From the NCBI GenBank assembly GCA_040753835.1, contig JBFMDM010000124.1, forward strand, positions 1-6,706: a DNA stretch of 6,706 nt. The letters are read 5' to 3'. The notes under the pieces were generated by a model. That model saw nothing but the letters and a program-made list of their open reading frames with translations. It was not told where the DNA came from and searched no databases. The DNA is from JACRIK01 sp040753835 (GTDB lineage: Bacteria > Planctomycetota > MHYJ01 > JACQXL01). Numbering within the stretch: the stretch's first letter is position 1; every line of letters starts with the position of its first letter. The position numbers and the translations under genes were made by a program. This document shows, piece by piece, positions 1-4,777 of this stretch.

Positions 1-675
1 TCAGCCGGCGTGGGCCAGATTGACGGCACGCCTAATCCTAATTCGGACGAAACCAATATCCCGCCGATTAACCCGCCGGAGTATAAATATCTGGCAACGC
101 TTATATTCAAAACCGATGGCTTGGTTTACAACCAGAGTGATACCCTCGTTGCCACGCCGGCCGGCTGGAGTTACAGCGGCGGCATCTGGAGCAAGACCGC
201 CAACGTGATAAACAACGGGGTATATTATTTTGACGGCAGTGATGTTGCCATAGGCGGCTCGGCCGGAGACCCATCTAATCCGATGACTTTGACCGTAATC
301 GCCACGGGAAATATCAATGTAACCGGCAGTCCGTCATTGCAACCCCATCCGTCCGGCGGCGGGATTGCCCTGATGGCCGGCAAGGACCTGAAGATGCGCG
401 GCGCCGGCGGCAATGTCTATGGCAATGGCTTATACGCCGCCCATGAACAGATATCACTGGTCGGAACCCCCACGGTCAACGGCTGTGTCCTGGCTGAGGA
501 TTATGAGGATGTCAGCACCCTGGTTTCCACTAACAGCGATATTTACGGGGAAGTAGAAGAACTCGGCGGCAATACATCTATTACCTTTAACGGCAGTTTG
601 ACCACGGTCCTGCCTGACGGATACCCTTATATCAAGGTATTGGGGTTTAAGAAAAGGATAAAGCCGAGAAGCTAA
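1..675 (+). CDS. PilX-like / pilus-associated surface protein, C-terminal part (5' truncated)
   Basis: The reading frame is open from the first base and stops with TAA at 673-675, so this is the last 224 residues of a longer protein whose start lies outside the window. What is visible is beta-rich and low in charge, with short Gly/Asn/Thr/Ser-rich strands (for example around Gly-Asn-Ile-Asn-Val-Thr-Gly and Gly-Gly-Gly-Ile-Ala-Leu-Met-Ala-Gly) and a basic tail, Lys-Lys-Arg-Ile-Lys-Pro-Arg-Ser. This style matches the C-terminal beta-helix-like region of large PilX-type or type IV pilus-associated proteins, in which a PilX N-terminal domain is followed by a repetitive extracellular domain. The N-terminal domain that would prove this is not in the window, so the family call is an inference. 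Another secreted beta-helix or adhesin-like protein is the main alternative. The GTG at position 10 is an internal codon, not a likely start. Confidence 0.6.
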   Translation, partial: SAGVGQIDGTPNPNSDETNIPPINPPEYKYLATLIFKTDGLVYNQSDTLVATPAGWSYSGGIWSKTANVINNGVYYFDGSDVAIGGSAGDPSNPMTLTVIATGNINVTGSPSLQPHPSGGGIALMAGKDLKMRGAGGNVYGNGLYAAHEQISLVGTPTVNGCVLAEDYEDVSTLVSTNSDIYGEVEELGGNTSITFNGSLTTVLPDGYPYIKVLGFKKRIKPRS

Positions 676-812
676 CGGTTGATAAAAGTAGATAAGGTAA
701 TAAGGTGATAAGTAACATCCCTTATCAACTTACCTACCCGCCTGCCGGCAGGCAGGTCCGGTCAGGTGGGTTTACTTATCAACTTATAAACCAAATAGGA
801 GACAAAGCAACT
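676..812 (+). repeat. Repeat-rich intergenic spacer with direct repeats and a 12-bp palindrome
   Basis: This 137-bp gap contains a run of GATAAG-like words (about 679-712), a 12-bp exact direct repeat CTTATCAACTTA at 721-732 and 775-786, and between these a perfect palindrome CCTGCCGGCAGG at 741-752, extended by a further CAGG. The segment at 702-712 pairs with 721-731 with one mismatch around an 8-nt loop. No T-tract follows, so it is not a classical terminator. It looks like a composite REP-type interspersed element lying between the surface-protein gene and the HEAT-repeat gene. The end of the spacer carries the ribosome-binding site of the next gene. Confidence 0.6.
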
Positions 813-2087
813 ATGAAACAAATCCTACTCCTTACTTTTTGCCTTTTACTTGTTACTTCTTATCTGCCTGCCGATGCGATTTATCTCAAGAACGGCCGGA
901 CCGTGGAGGGCAAAATCGTCAGCGAGAACGATAAGGCCGTCACCCTGGAGATTGGCTACGGCACTATCACTATCAACCGAGACCAGATAAAGGAAGTTGT
1001 GGCCGAGGAATGGACGCCGCCCAAACCGGCCCCCAAAATATCGCCCGCGCCGGAAACAGGCTGTTCGACCTCTAAGCCAATCACCCCGACCCCGGTCAGC
1101 AACATCCAGGCCCTGCTGGATTCCTATGCCCAGAACGAGAAGCACAAGGAAATCAACAAGCATCTCGTCCAGATAATAAACCTGCCTGAAGATAAGGAGC
1201 CCTGGACATTGTTTGACGACCTGGCTGCCCAGACCGCGGACGAAGCCGAATATCTCCTGCTTCTCCTCAAGGAAATCAGGGAGACGGTTATCCTGAAATG
1301 GGTGATATTGCTGTCAGGAAGGCACCAGATTCCGGCCGCGGTCAAGCCGATGTTTGAGATGCTCAGCGGCGATGACGAAACATTAAAACTGGCCGTGCTG
1401 GATGCATTCAGGTATATGAAAAATATCTCCACAACCCATCTCGTGCGCGGCCAACTGCCCAAGGAAAAATCGCCCAGGGTCAAGACAGCCATTATAAACG
1501 CCTTGTTCACGGCCGAAGACAAGGAATCCTTGGTTATGCTGGTTGATTACCTTAACGACCCTGACACCGAGGTGCGCAAGGCCGCAACCAACGCCATCAT
1601 CTCCATCGCCCGGAAATGCACGGCCGACGAATTGCGCTCGTACGGCCTAATGGGGCATCTCAAGGATAAGGTCATCGCCACCCGGCAAAAAGAGACCCGG
1701 CAGGAAATCATCAGTATTTTCGGCCAACTCAAGAGCCCTGAGGCCGTGGATATCCTGATGACCCTTATGACGGACGAGAATGCCGAGATTCGCAGCGATG
1801 CGGCAATGGCCCTGGGCAGTATCGGGGACAAGCAGGCCACCGGGTTCCTGATGGAGCGCATCCAGAAAGAAGAGGACGAATGGACCGTGATGCAGATTAT
1901 CGGGGCATTGCAGAAAACCAACGATAAATCATCCATTCCGGCAATTATTGAGGCGCTTCGGGACGGCCGGGAAAAGGTCCGGCTCTGCGCGGCCCGGGCA
2001 TTGCGCAATATGACCCCGCACGCCTTCGGCGAGAACTATGACAAATGGAAGGAATGGTGGGAGAAGGAGCAGGCCAGGCCCCGTTAG
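813..2087 (+). CDS. Secreted HEAT-repeat protein
   Basis: This encodes 424 residues from the ATG at 813, preceded by AGGAG at 797-801 (11-nt spacing). The open frame extends back to 705, but that extension is encoded by the repeat-rich spacer and would bury the signal peptide. Residues 1-22 form a Sec signal peptide (Lys-Gln, then a Leu-rich core, with Ala-Asp-Ala before the likely cleavage site). Residues 23-64 are a small beta domain of the 'LKNGRTVEGKIV' type that often precedes such repeats in planctomycete proteins. A Pro-rich linker spans about 68-97. From about 185 onward there are helical pairs typical of HEAT/PBS-lyase-like repeats, clearest at 236-266, 308-339 and 373-402 (Asp-x-Glu-Val-Arg-x-Ala-Ala and Ile-Arg-Ser-Asp-Ala-Ala patterns). 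The end, Tyr-Asp-Lys-Trp-Lys-Glu-Trp-Trp, is a common C-terminus in this group. The likely role is an extracytoplasmic protein-binding scaffold. No catalytic motif is seen and the partner is unknown. Confidence 0.85.
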   Translation: MKQILLLTFCLLLVTSYLPADAIYLKNGRTVEGKIVSENDKAVTLEIGYGTITINRDQIKEVVAEEWTPPKPAPKISPAPETGCSTSKPITPTPVSNIQALLDSYAQNEKHKEINKHLVQIINLPEDKEPWTLFDDLAAQTADEAEYLLLLLKEIRETVILKWVILLSGRHQIPAAVKPMFEMLSGDDETLKLAVLDAFRYMKNISTTHLVRGQLPKEKSPRVKTAIINALFTAEDKESLVMLVDYLNDPDTEVRKAATNAIISIARKCTADELRSYGLMGHLKDKVIATRQKETRQEIISIFGQLKSPEAVDILMTLMTDENAEIRSDAAMALGSIGDKQATGFLMERIQKEEDEWTVMQIIGALQKTNDKSSIPAIIEALRDGREKVRLCAARALRNMTPHAFGENYDKWKEWWEKEQARPR

Positions 2088-2103
2088 AGGTTATTTACTA
2101 CCA

Positions 2104-2167
2104 GTCGTCTAATTCGCGAGATAATAATATGTTCCCGCCATTTGGCGGGATAAAATTCGCAGACGAC
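2104..2167. repeat. Nested inverted repeat (REP-like)
   Basis: An outer 7-bp arm pair, GTCGTCT (2104-2110) and AGACGAC (2161-2167), encloses an inner hairpin TCCCGCC-ATTT-GGCGGGA (2133-2150). The word AATTCGC also occurs twice as a direct repeat (2111-2117 and 2154-2160). The element lies just behind the HEAT-gene stop. It could act as an mRNA 3'-end structure, but there is no T-run after the stem, so a REP-like element is the better description. Confidence 0.6.
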
Positions 2168-2176
2168 CTTCGGTCT

Positions 2177-2209
2177 ATAACTTATGGCATCAAAGATTCC
2201 ATAAGTTAT
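2177..2209. repeat. Perfect 11-bp inverted repeat
   Basis: ATAACTTATGG (2177-2187) and CCATAAGTTAT (2199-2209) are exact reverse complements around an 11-nt loop. The hairpin is AT-rich and has no following T-tract. It sits between the HEAT-repeat gene and the lipoprotein gene, next to the nested repeat at 2104-2167. It may separate two transcripts or be an operator-like or mobile palindrome; the sequence does not decide. Confidence 0.55.
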
Positions 2210-2222
2210 CTGCTCATTTTAC

Positions 2223-2248
2223 TTGACATTGATATAAATCTGTGTAAT
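2223..2248 (+). promoter_or_regulatory. Possible promoter of the small lipoprotein gene
   Basis: A consensus -35 box TTGACA lies at 2223-2228. A -10-like TGTAAT (5/6) lies at 2243-2248, inside the interspersed repeat copy at 2236-2258. The 14-bp spacing is shorter than the usual 16-18 bp, so this is a weak prediction. Transcription would begin very near the ribosome-binding site. Confidence 0.3.
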
Positions 2249-2258
2249 CTGTGGCTAA
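2236..2258 (+). repeat. Interspersed ACCACAGATT-type repeat, partial copy
   Basis: The core TGTGTAATCTGTGG in this segment matches, with one change nearby, the copy at 4716-4744. It is related to the reverse complement of the copy at 4350-4380. It directly abuts the ribosome-binding site of the lipoprotein gene and points the same way as that gene. Confidence 0.55.
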
Positions 2259-2271
2259 CAAGGAGATTTAT

Positions 2272-2481
2272 ATGCTAAAGAAAATATTATTTATCGTGGT
2301 TGCACTGGCGGCTTTAAGCGGCTGTATCGGTTATAACTATAAATGGGAACCGTCCCATACCGATGGTATGGAGCACGAAAAATCGCACTTTCGCGCCTGG
2401 TGGCAGGATATGGCCAGCATCCACAAGTTCATTGACAAGCATCTCTTCAACCTGGACGAAGACGACCCGACCAGATACTAA
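2272..2481 (+). CDS. Small lipoprotein of unknown function
   Basis: This is a 69-residue protein from the ATG at 2272, which has an excellent AAGGAG Shine-Dalgarno site at 2260-2265 (6-nt spacing). An in-frame GTG at 2251 is part of a repeat and is disfavoured. Residues 1-18 form a lipoprotein signal: Leu-Lys-Lys, a hydrophobic core, and the lipobox Leu-Ser-Gly-Cys with the acylated Cys at 18. The mature part is about 51 residues, charged and aromatic (Trp-Trp, His, several Asp/Glu), with a probable amphipathic helix around residues 41-65 and an acidic end, Asp-Glu-Asp-Asp. Short membrane-anchored proteins with an 'aromatic, then helix, then acidic tail' layout are common in Planctomycetota-like genomes, but I do not recognise a named family. 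It is the last + strand gene before the repeat array. Confidence 0.8.
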   Translation: MLKKILFIVVALAALSGCIGYNYKWEPSHTDGMEHEKSHFRAWWQDMASIHKFIDKHLFNLDEDDPTRY

Positions 2482-2496
2482 ACTAAAAACTCCAAG

Positions 2497-2845
2497 GGAC
2501 GATACTCTATCCCATCCCGGACCCTACACTACCCTCTACCGGATGCCACTATACCCTCCAGTAGAGGTTACTATACCCTCCAATAGAGGGTAATATATCC
2601 TCTACGGGACGATACTACACTCTCCATTGGACACTACTGTATCTACCCATAGAGGATAGTGTACCGTCTATGGGTAGATACACTATCCTCCCTATGTAGA
2701 TACACCACCCTCTATGGGACTATACTGCACCCTCCAATAGTAGATACTATACCCTCTATGGGATTATACAGTATCCCCTACGGGACTATACTGTACCCTT
2801 CAGTAGAAGATACAGTATAGTCCGAGGGAGGGTATAGTATAGTCC
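2497..2845. repeat. Degenerate tandem array of about fourteen 22-bp units with inverted terminal copies
   Basis: Spacerless units begin at about 2497, 2519, 2541, 2564, 2586, 2607, 2629, 2652, 2673, 2696, 2717, 2740, 2761 and 2783. They follow the approximate pattern GGACTATACTGTACCCTCTATG. Lengths are 21-23 bp and alternate 21/23 from 2652 to 2760, hinting at a 44-bp dimer. Units differ at many positions, so the array is old or diverges quickly. The last stretch (2806-2845) carries the motif in reverse orientation. Perfect hairpins are formed by 2574-2580 with 2586-2592, 2638-2653 with 2667-2682, and 2783-2795 with 2811-2823. No long frame runs through it and there are no unique spacers, so it is neither a gene nor a CRISPR array. 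It fills most of the 500-bp gap between the convergent gene sets. Confidence 0.85.
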
Positions 2846-2865
2846 CCCTGTTTAGGGGTATTTTT
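2845..2865 (+). terminator. Terminator-like hairpin with T-rich tail
   Basis: CCCCT (2845-2849) pairs with AGGGG (2854-2858) around a GTTT loop and is followed by TATTTTT (2859-2865). The stem is short but GC-rich. It would end + strand transcription coming from the lipoprotein gene and would place the repeat array in that mRNA's 3' untranslated region. Confidence 0.5.
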
Positions 2866-2936
2866 GGTTGGATTATGCGGTGGATAAGCACAATTAGGCA
2901 TATCTTCTGGCAGGCGAAAATGCCATCTGGCAAGGC

Positions 2937-2982
2937 AAGCACGACATTTCCAGTAAAACAGGATACGAAAAATGTCGTGCTT
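2937..2982. repeat. Perfect 13-bp inverted repeat behind the transposase fragment
   Basis: AAGCACGACATTT (2937-2949) and AAATGTCGTGCTT (2970-2982) are exact reverse complements with a 20-nt loop. On the - strand the first arm begins inside the TGA stop codon of the transposase fragment. It may be the boundary of an inserted palindromic element that truncated the transposase, or an mRNA 3' structure. No T-tract follows the stem on the - strand. Confidence 0.6.
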
Positions 2983-3218
2983 CAAAAGCCATTTAGCCCT
3001 TTTTGGCGGTACAGCCGAAACCACCTCTGTACGGTTCTGCAAGTAACTTTTAACCGTTTGCTTATTTGTTCCTCGGTTAATCTCTGATTAGAAAACCAGA
3101 TTGACTGCAATCGCCTGCGTTTAACATGCCGGTTTGTAATGCTATAATTCTGCAGTTTCCTTGAAACCTCTTCTCGTTCATTATCAGAAAGTTTGATAAA
3201 ATAATGCGGAAAGGGCAT
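2982..3218 (-). pseudogene. IS630-type transposase N-terminal helix-turn-helix fragment
   Basis: This is a 78-residue frame from the ATG at 3216-3218 to TGA at 2982-2984. An upstream TTG at 3263 would overlap the end of rsmI and is disfavoured. Residues 8-27 (Ile-Lys-Leu-Ser-Asp-Asn-Glu-Arg-Glu-Glu) and the segment about 45-70 (Leu-Thr-Glu-Glu-Gln-Ile-Ser-Lys-Arg-Leu-Lys-Val, then Arg-Thr-Val-Gln-Arg-Trp) match the DNA-binding N-terminus of IS630-family transposases and related homeodomain-like HTH proteins. The pattern ends at Gly-Leu-Asn-Gly-Phe, where a full transposase (about 340 residues) would go on to a linker and a DDE catalytic domain. None is found downstream in any frame that I could read; a hairpin begins at the stop codon instead. 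It is therefore most likely a dead remnant, though a small DNA-binding protein cannot be excluded. There is no clear ribosome-binding site. Confidence 0.65.
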
Positions 3219-3237
3219 AAATTGGATAAGTTTATAA

Positions 3238-4020
3238 TTAATCGGGTTTTCTCCCCTGGACAACCAGTGTGAACTCCCCCCTTATTTTCTTTCCCGCAAT
3301 CCGCTTTATTACCTCATCAATATTGCCTCTGATTACCTCCTCGTAGAACTTGGTCATCTCGCGGGCCAGAGCAATCCCGCGGTTACCCAAAATATCCTTT
3401 AACTCTGATAGTGTTTTAAGGATACGATAGGGTGATTCATAGATGATTATCGTGCGCGGGTCTGAAGCAATTTCCTGGAGACGCTTCCTTCGTTTGGACG
3501 GTTTTCTGGGCAGGAATCCCTCAAAGATGAACCGGTCCGAGGGCAGGCCGGAAAGGGCCAGGGCCGAGACCAGCGCCGAGGCGCCCGGTATAACTTTTAC
3601 CGGAATATTATTATCAAGACATTGGCGCACCAATTCGTAGCCCGGGTCTGAAATCAGTGGTGTGCCGGCATTACTAACCAAGGCAATATTCCGGCCCGAT
3701 GCAAGTTTGTCTATTATCGCCTGGCCCTGCCTGTCTTTGTTATATTTGCTCCGCTGCCAGGCCGGCTCAAAATACCGCACCAACGGCTTTTTAACCTGGT
3801 AGTGCTTAAGCAGATTTGCTGTAACCCGCGTATCCTCGCAGGCAACCAGGTCAACCTCTTTAAGGACCTTCACAGCCATGAGGGTAATGTCATCCATGTT
3901 GCCAATAGGCGTGGCAACCAGGTAAAGAACTCCGCAGAGACCGTGAGCGCCCACAGGAGCGGAACGAACACCGGTCCCACCGGGAGGGATCGGAATGGCA
4001 TTGTTAGTCCCCATACTCAT
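3238..4020 (-). CDS. rsmI: 16S rRNA (cytidine(1402)-2'-O)-methyltransferase RsmI
   Basis: RsmI transfers a methyl group from S-adenosylmethionine to the 2'-OH of C1402 in the decoding centre of 16S rRNA. Family signatures are clear, numbered from the ATG at 4020 (260 residues): LYLVATPIGN at 32-41, Cys-Glu-Asp-Thr-Arg at 61-65, SNAGTPLISDPG at 116-127, IPGASA at 144-149, EGFLPRK at 167-173, YESPYR at 194-199, REMTKFYEE at 220-228 and GEFTLVVQG near the end. This is the full tetrapyrrole-methylase fold. The start is uncertain: ATG at 4020, ATG at 4014 and GTG at 3954 are all possible, none has a good ribosome-binding site, and the frame remains open back to 4050. The 30 residues before the first motif are Gly/Pro-rich and encoded by imperfect palindromes. 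The gene follows rpsT by 16 nt and is probably cotranscribed with it. Confidence 0.93.
   Translation of the reverse strand: MSMGTNNAIPIPPGGTGVRSAPVGAHGLCGVLYLVATPIGNMDDITLMAVKVLKEVDLVACEDTRVTANLLKHYQVKKPLVRYFEPAWQRSKYNKDRQGQAIIDKLASGRNIALVSNAGTPLISDPGYELVRQCLDNNIPVKVIPGASALVSALALSGLPSDRFIFEGFLPRKPSKRRKRLQEIASDPRTIIIYESPYRILKTLSELKDILGNRGIALAREMTKFYEEVIRGNIDEVIKRIAGKKIRGEFTLVVQGRKPD
3942..3993. repeat. Imperfect palindromes in the rsmI N-terminal coding region
   Basis: The segment at 3971-3993 is a 23-bp near-palindrome built on GGTCCC and GGGAT with one A-A mismatch and one G-T pair. It is next to GTGAGCGCCCAC, a 12-bp near-palindrome at about 3942-3953. They lie upstream of the first conserved RsmI motif and encode a Gly/Pro-rich stretch not typical of the family. 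They resemble REP-type elements. Confidence 0.45.
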
Positions 4021-4036
4021 TGTATGGAATGGTATT

Positions 4037-4309
4037 CTATTTCTTGGCAACCTTATTGACCGCCAGGGTCAGCCGCGACTTAAGCCGGGCCGCCTTGTTC
4101 TTGTGAATCACGCCCTTGCTCGCGGCCTGGTCAATCAGTTTATACGACTCGCAGATTTTATCGGCCAACTTGTCCTTACCCTCGGTTGCAGTCAGCATCA
4201 AGCGCAATTTTTTGATATCCGTCTTTATCCGCGAGTTGACCGTCTGGTTCCGCATCTTTCTTTTGAGACCCTGCCTTGCCCTTTTCCGGGCTGATAAACT
4301 ATGCGCCAT
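4037..4309 (-). CDS. rpsT: 30S ribosomal protein S20
   Basis: S20 binds 16S rRNA early in 30S subunit assembly. The 90-residue product has the family's usual length and composition. It starts Met-Ala-His-Ser-Leu-Ser-Ala-Arg-Lys-Arg-Ala-Arg-Gln, continues with Lys-Arg-Lys-Met-Arg-Asn-Gln, and has the conserved C-terminal pattern Ile-Asp-x-Ala-Ala-Ser-Lys-Gly-Val-Ile-His-Lys-Asn-Lys-Ala-Ala-Arg-x-Lys-Ser-Arg-Leu. The start ATG at 4307-4309 has AAAGGAC on the - strand at 4323-4317, 7 nt away, the best ribosome-binding site on this strand of the window. The next gene, rsmI, starts 16 nt downstream. Upstream lies an interspersed repeat copy (4350-4380) and an AT-rich stretch (4320-4345) that could hold a promoter, though I see no convincing -35/-10 pair. 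Confidence 0.96.
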   Translation of the reverse strand: MAHSLSARKRARQGLKRKMRNQTVNSRIKTDIKKLRLMLTATEGKDKLADKICESYKLIDQAASKGVIHKNKAARLKSRLTLAVNKVAKK

Positions 4310-4343
4310 TTTAAAAGTCCTTTCTATCTATTTAATAAGAAAA

Positions 4344-4380
4344 CTTCGTAACCACAGATTTCACAGATAACACAGATTTT
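4344..4380 (-). repeat. Interspersed ACCACAGATT-type repeat, copy upstream of rpsT
   Basis: The + strand reads CTTCGTA followed by ACCACAGATTTCACAGATAA and CACAGATTTT, with CACAGAT repeated three times at 8-11 bp steps. The leading CTTCGTA-CCACAGA block recurs at 4625-4638, and the reverse complement of the main part recurs at 4716-4744. Its orientation toward rpsT is the same as that of the copy at 2236-2258 toward the lipoprotein gene. Confidence 0.65.
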
Positions 4381-4615
4381 AATCGGTGAAATCTACGGCC
4401 TTAATTAACGAATCTGCTGAAACGTAATGATTCCTCGCCGAAATTAATACGCAGCCCCGTTTAAACCTGCTTGTTTTAAGGGTATTTACCCGTTCCAGGT
4501 TCTCGTTCTGAGAATCCGTCAGGGTTCGTAGAGCAATTTGTGCTTCGTCCAATAAAATACAATGCTCCTCTGTTCCAACTCCAATGATTTTATGATTCCT
4601 TTCATCTTTATTCAT
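4379..4615 (-). CDS. Doubtful small ORF in a repeat-bounded block, possible gene remnant
   Basis: This is a 78-codon frame from the ATG at 4613-4615 to a TAA that falls at the edge of the interspersed repeat. There is no ribosome-binding site. Residues 20-47 (Ile-Leu-Leu-Asp-Glu-Ala-Gln, then Leu-Thr-Asp-Ser-Gln-Asn-Glu-Asn-Leu-Glu-Arg-Val) look like an amphipathic or coiled-coil helix. The opening Lys-Ile-Ile-Gly-Val-x-Thr-Glu-Glu-His and the later Leu-Lys-x-Ser-x-Phe-Lys-Arg-Gly-x-Val-Leu-Ile faintly resemble the two ends of 'GxxExxVY' (PD-(D/E)XK-like) proteins, but the core of that family is absent. If the resemblance is real, this is an internally deleted remnant. It may equally be a chance ORF. 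It has repeat copies on both sides. Confidence 0.3.
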   Translation of the reverse strand: MNKDERNHKIIGVGTEEHCILLDEAQIALRTLTDSQNENLERVNTLKTSRFKRGCVLISARNHYVSADSLIKAVDFTD

Positions 4616-4624
4616 AGGATAATG

Positions 4625-4683
4625 CTTCGTACCACAGACCTCCAGCGGGAGCAGATTTCATAGACCCCGCCGAGACAGGCGGG
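4625..4683. repeat. Composite repeat: partial ACCACAGA copy with two small hairpins
   Basis: CTTCGTACCACAGA at 4625-4638 repeats the block at 4344-4358 with one base missing. It is followed by a small hairpin CTCC-AGCG-GGAG (4640-4651), a CAGATTTCA continuation of the repeat (4652-4660), and a GC-rich hairpin CCCGCC-GAGACA-GGCGGG (4666-4683). It looks like one interspersed repeat interrupted by a palindromic element. Confidence 0.5.
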
Positions 4684-4715
4684 TAAAACCGACTTATTTC
4701 CTGCAATCCAATGCC

Positions 4716-4744
4716 AATCTGCGAAATCCGTGTAATCTGTGGTT
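4716..4744 (+). repeat. Interspersed ACCACAGATT-type repeat, inverted copy
   Basis: The segment from AATCTGCGAAATCCG to TGTAATCTGTGGTT is close to the reverse complement of 4350-4378. With that copy it bounds the roughly 340-bp block holding the doubtful ORF at 4379-4615. It lies about 35 bp beyond the stop codon of the flavin-fold gene. Confidence 0.6.
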
Positions 4745-4759
4745 GCATTTTTACTTGTG

Positions 4760-4774
4760 CCCGTAGGGTATACT
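4760..4774 (-). repeat. Solitary unit-like copy of the 22-bp array motif
   Basis: Read on the - strand this is AGTATACCCTACGGG. It matches the array at 2770-2784 (AGTATCCCCTACGGG) at 14 of 15 positions. It begins four bases beyond the stop codon of the flavin-fold gene, in the transcribed direction. Confidence 0.4.
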
Positions 4775-4777
4775 TTC

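Noticed and set aside
705..812. N-terminal extension of the HEAT-repeat protein
   Set aside because: It is encoded by repeats and lies upstream of a good signal peptide with its own ribosome-binding site at 813.
1124..1522. - strand ORFs opposite the HEAT-repeat gene (also 846-1163 and 1547-2008)
   Set aside because: They are antisense shadows of a strong coding frame, with Ser/Arg-rich composition typical of reverse-strand reading.
2045..2278. + strand ORF across the HEAT-gene end
   Set aside because: It starts inside the HEAT gene in another frame and crosses two palindromes, and its end overlaps the real lipoprotein start.
2363..2593. Second frame overlapping the lipoprotein gene and the array
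   Set aside because: It is a shifted-frame shadow of the lipoprotein gene that runs into repeats; it has no ribosome-binding site and no protein-like pattern.
2497..2845. CRISPR array
   Set aside because: Units are contiguous with no unique spacers, are highly diverged, and no cas gene is present.
2937..2982. Integron attC-like recombination site
   Set aside because: The arms lack the RYYYAAC/GTTRRRY core sites and no integrase is visible.
2800..3042. - strand 80-codon ORF as the continuation of the transposase by frameshift
   Set aside because: Its translation lacks the linker and DDE motifs expected of IS630 transposases and mostly reads the hairpin and array sequence.
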